Under the pieces are notes generated by a model, which had not been told where the DNA came from, searched no databases, and saw nothing but the letters and a program-made list of their open reading frames with translations. Source: Tenacibaculum caenipelagi (GTDB lineage: Bacteria > Bacteroidota > Bacteroidia > Flavobacteriales > Flavobacteriaceae). From it: 64,000 nt of DNA. Position 1 is the first letter of the stretch. Each line of letters opens with the position of its first letter. The stretch spans positions 186,001 to 250,000 of the forward strand of contig NZ_SNYH01000004.1 of the NCBI RefSeq assembly GCF_004363005.1. Reading direction: 5' to 3'. Below are positions 62,585 through 64,000 of this stretch, piece by piece. Made by a program: the position numbers and the translations under genes.

Positions 62585-64000
62585 ATGCAAAACATTATTT
62601 ACAAACGAGCACTCATAGTATGTTTACTAATGAGTGTTCATTTTTTTTATGCACAAACGAGTGCAATTCCTGAAAGAAAAACACAAATAGGATTTGGGCA
62701 GATAGACTTTTTATCTATAAAAATGCCTGAAGGAGAACAGAATATGGATTATACGGGTCTCCACTACAATTTAAAATTGAACGATTGGAGTTATGCAGGA
62801 ATTGGCTTGTACGGTGCAGTTGGAGGTATTCGGGGAGGTTTTTTTACGCTGGGAGTAAATGCAGGCATACAACAAAAAATTACTAATAAACTTTTTATTG
62901 ATGCTGGATTTCACTTCGGAGGAGGTGGAGGAAAAAGTGCAAAAGATGGCGGGGGAGCTTTTATCTTGCCTCACCTTAATTTAGGTTATGATTTCAAGTA
63001 CTTCTCAGCTACTGCAGGATATAGTTATGTCGATTTCTTTGACGGAGGTGAAATTAAAAGTAACCAATTTAATGTGGCAGTACAGATTCCGTTATCATTT
63101 GAAGCAGCTAGTTTTAAAGAAAGAGAAAACTCATTTTCAGTTGAAGATTTAAAAACTACATCATGGAATGCCTTAAGTAATAGAATTTCGTTACTAATGC
63201 ACTTAAATAATGCCCATGTAACTAAAGGTTCTTATGAAGGGAATACAATACGTTTGGCTGGATTTGAATTAAATTCATATATAACAGATGATATTTTCTT
63301 TTTTGTAAGAGCAGATGGTGCTTATCACGGTATTAAAGCAGGTTATATGGATGTTTTCTTAGGAGGTGGTTATCATTTATCAATGAATAAAAACCGTACA
63401 AACATCCTTGCTAAATTTGGTGTAGGTGCCGGCGGTGGTGGTGGCGTAGATACTAAAGGAGGTTTTTTAATTTATCCCGATATATCTTTAGAACAAAAAT
63501 TATTTGATAATGTATATGTTTCTATTAACAAAGGATTTATGATGAGTCCAGATTCACATTTCACATCATCTACTTTTGGACTAGGATTGAAGTATTATGT
63601 CGATAGAGATGGTATTTTATCTGATAAACAAGAGTTTTCAAAAGGGAAGTTCAAAGGATTCGAAGCAATTATTAAGCAAGACTTATATTTAGATGCCGCA
63701 AGAGATGGTGGATTTAATCAAAATATGCACCAAATATCACTACAGTTAAATTTCTTTTTAAACAAGTACTTGTATGCAGCAGGACAAACCTCTTTTGCTA
63801 ATTTTGGTGATGCTGGTGCTTATGCTGAAGGAATTGTAGGTTTGGGAGTACAAACCAATGAATTTTTTGGTAATACAACTTCTGTTTTTGCTCAAGTATT
63901 AGGAGGTGCTGCAGGAGGCGGTGGTATTAGTACAGGTCAAGGTTTAATAGTTAAACCAAGTATGGGTATAAATCATAAGATTACTGATAAACTGCATATA
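62585..64000 (+). CDS. Outer-membrane beta-barrel-like protein (cut by the right edge)
   Basis: 472 residues are visible and the frame stays open to the end of the window. The ATG at 62585 begins a signal peptide (MQNIIYKRALIVCLLMSVHFFYAQ). The body has many short Gly/aromatic-alternating strands and three Gly clusters (GGGGGK near 120, GAGGGGGV near 280, GGAAGGGG near 440) that recur at regular distances, so the protein may be made of three similar units. It is 9 bases after the SPOR gene. Confidence 0.75.
   Translation, partial: MQNIIYKRALIVCLLMSVHFFYAQTSAIPERKTQIGFGQIDFLSIKMPEGEQNMDYTGLHYNLKLNDWSYAGIGLYGAVGGIRGGFFTLGVNAGIQQKITNKLFIDAGFHFGGGGGKSAKDGGGAFILPHLNLGYDFKYFSATAGYSYVDFFDGGEIKSNQFNVAVQIPLSFEAASFKERENSFSVEDLKTTSWNALSNRISLLMHLNNAHVTKGSYEGNTIRLAGFELNSYITDDIFFFVRADGAYHGIKAGYMDVFLGGGYHLSMNKNRTNILAKFGVGAGGGGGVDTKGGFLIYPDISLEQKLFDNVYVSINKGFMMSPDSHFTSSTFGLGLKYYVDRDGILSDKQEFSKGKFKGFEAIIKQDLYLDAARDGGFNQNMHQISLQLNFFLNKYLYAAGQTSFANFGDAGAYAEGIVGLGVQTNEFFGNTTSVFAQVLGGAAGGGGISTGQGLIVKPSMGINHKITDKLHI

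Overview
The window is AT-rich bacterial DNA from a member of the Bacteroidota, most likely a marine flavobacterium (Tenacibaculum- or Polaribacter-like; the genus is my guess). The signs are Bacteroidota -7 promoter boxes (TAnnTTTG, often with TTG about 18-22 bases upstream), almost no Shine-Dalgarno sequences, many lipoproteins, LytTR/LytS-type two-component pairs, a TIGR04149-style double-glycine peptide and the ABC-permease/M1-peptidase fusion typical of this phylum. Nearly all of the window is coding. I see no tRNA, rRNA, CRISPR array or insertion sequence.

Left part (1-23,000): a truncated polysaccharide deacetylase; a BlaI / M56-M23 sensor pair with a clear palindromic operator; a LytTR/histidine kinase pair divergent from an ABC exporter; a two-gene cassette (8,711-11,737) of a GHKL-type ATPase and a GIY-YIG-like nuclease that looks like an undescribed conflict/defence module; a second LytTR/kinase pair with a lipoprotein esterase; a MarR-cupin-RidA operon with its operator; a slipin; an orphan double-glycine peptide; a TetR-oxidoreductase-acetyltransferase operon with two operator copies; and a third LytTR/kinase pair.

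Middle part (23,000-33,000): an operon of a serine-hydrolase-fold protein that has lost its catalytic residues plus two PD40-repeat proteins; a probable small RNA; an M50 protease/TPR protein; and a Gabija-like pair (OLD/TOPRIM nuclease plus UvrD-like helicase). The Gabija-like pair carries the same palindrome (ACTACGG-N4-CCGTAGT) and the same promoter spacing as the GHKL/GIY-YIG cassette 20 kb away, so the two modules appear to be co-regulated. Downstream lie a 172-bp tandem repeat and a cluster of hairpins.

Right part (33,000-64,000): mostly housekeeping and ordinary flavobacterial genes. These include two zincin lipoproteins, an MFS exporter, a pseudouridine synthase, Lrp/AsnC, an M14 peptidase, a class V aminotransferase, glmM, a CPBP protease, rpsA, a ribD-HAD-EamA-YigZ operon, prmC, a three-gene roadblock-like operon, a MocR regulator facing a run of small enzymes (DinB, PaiB, DUF1272, GNAT, flavin-binding protein), an ATP-grasp protein, an outer-membrane barrel, a methyltransferase, fdhD, a SPOR-like protein and a truncated outer-membrane protein at the right edge.
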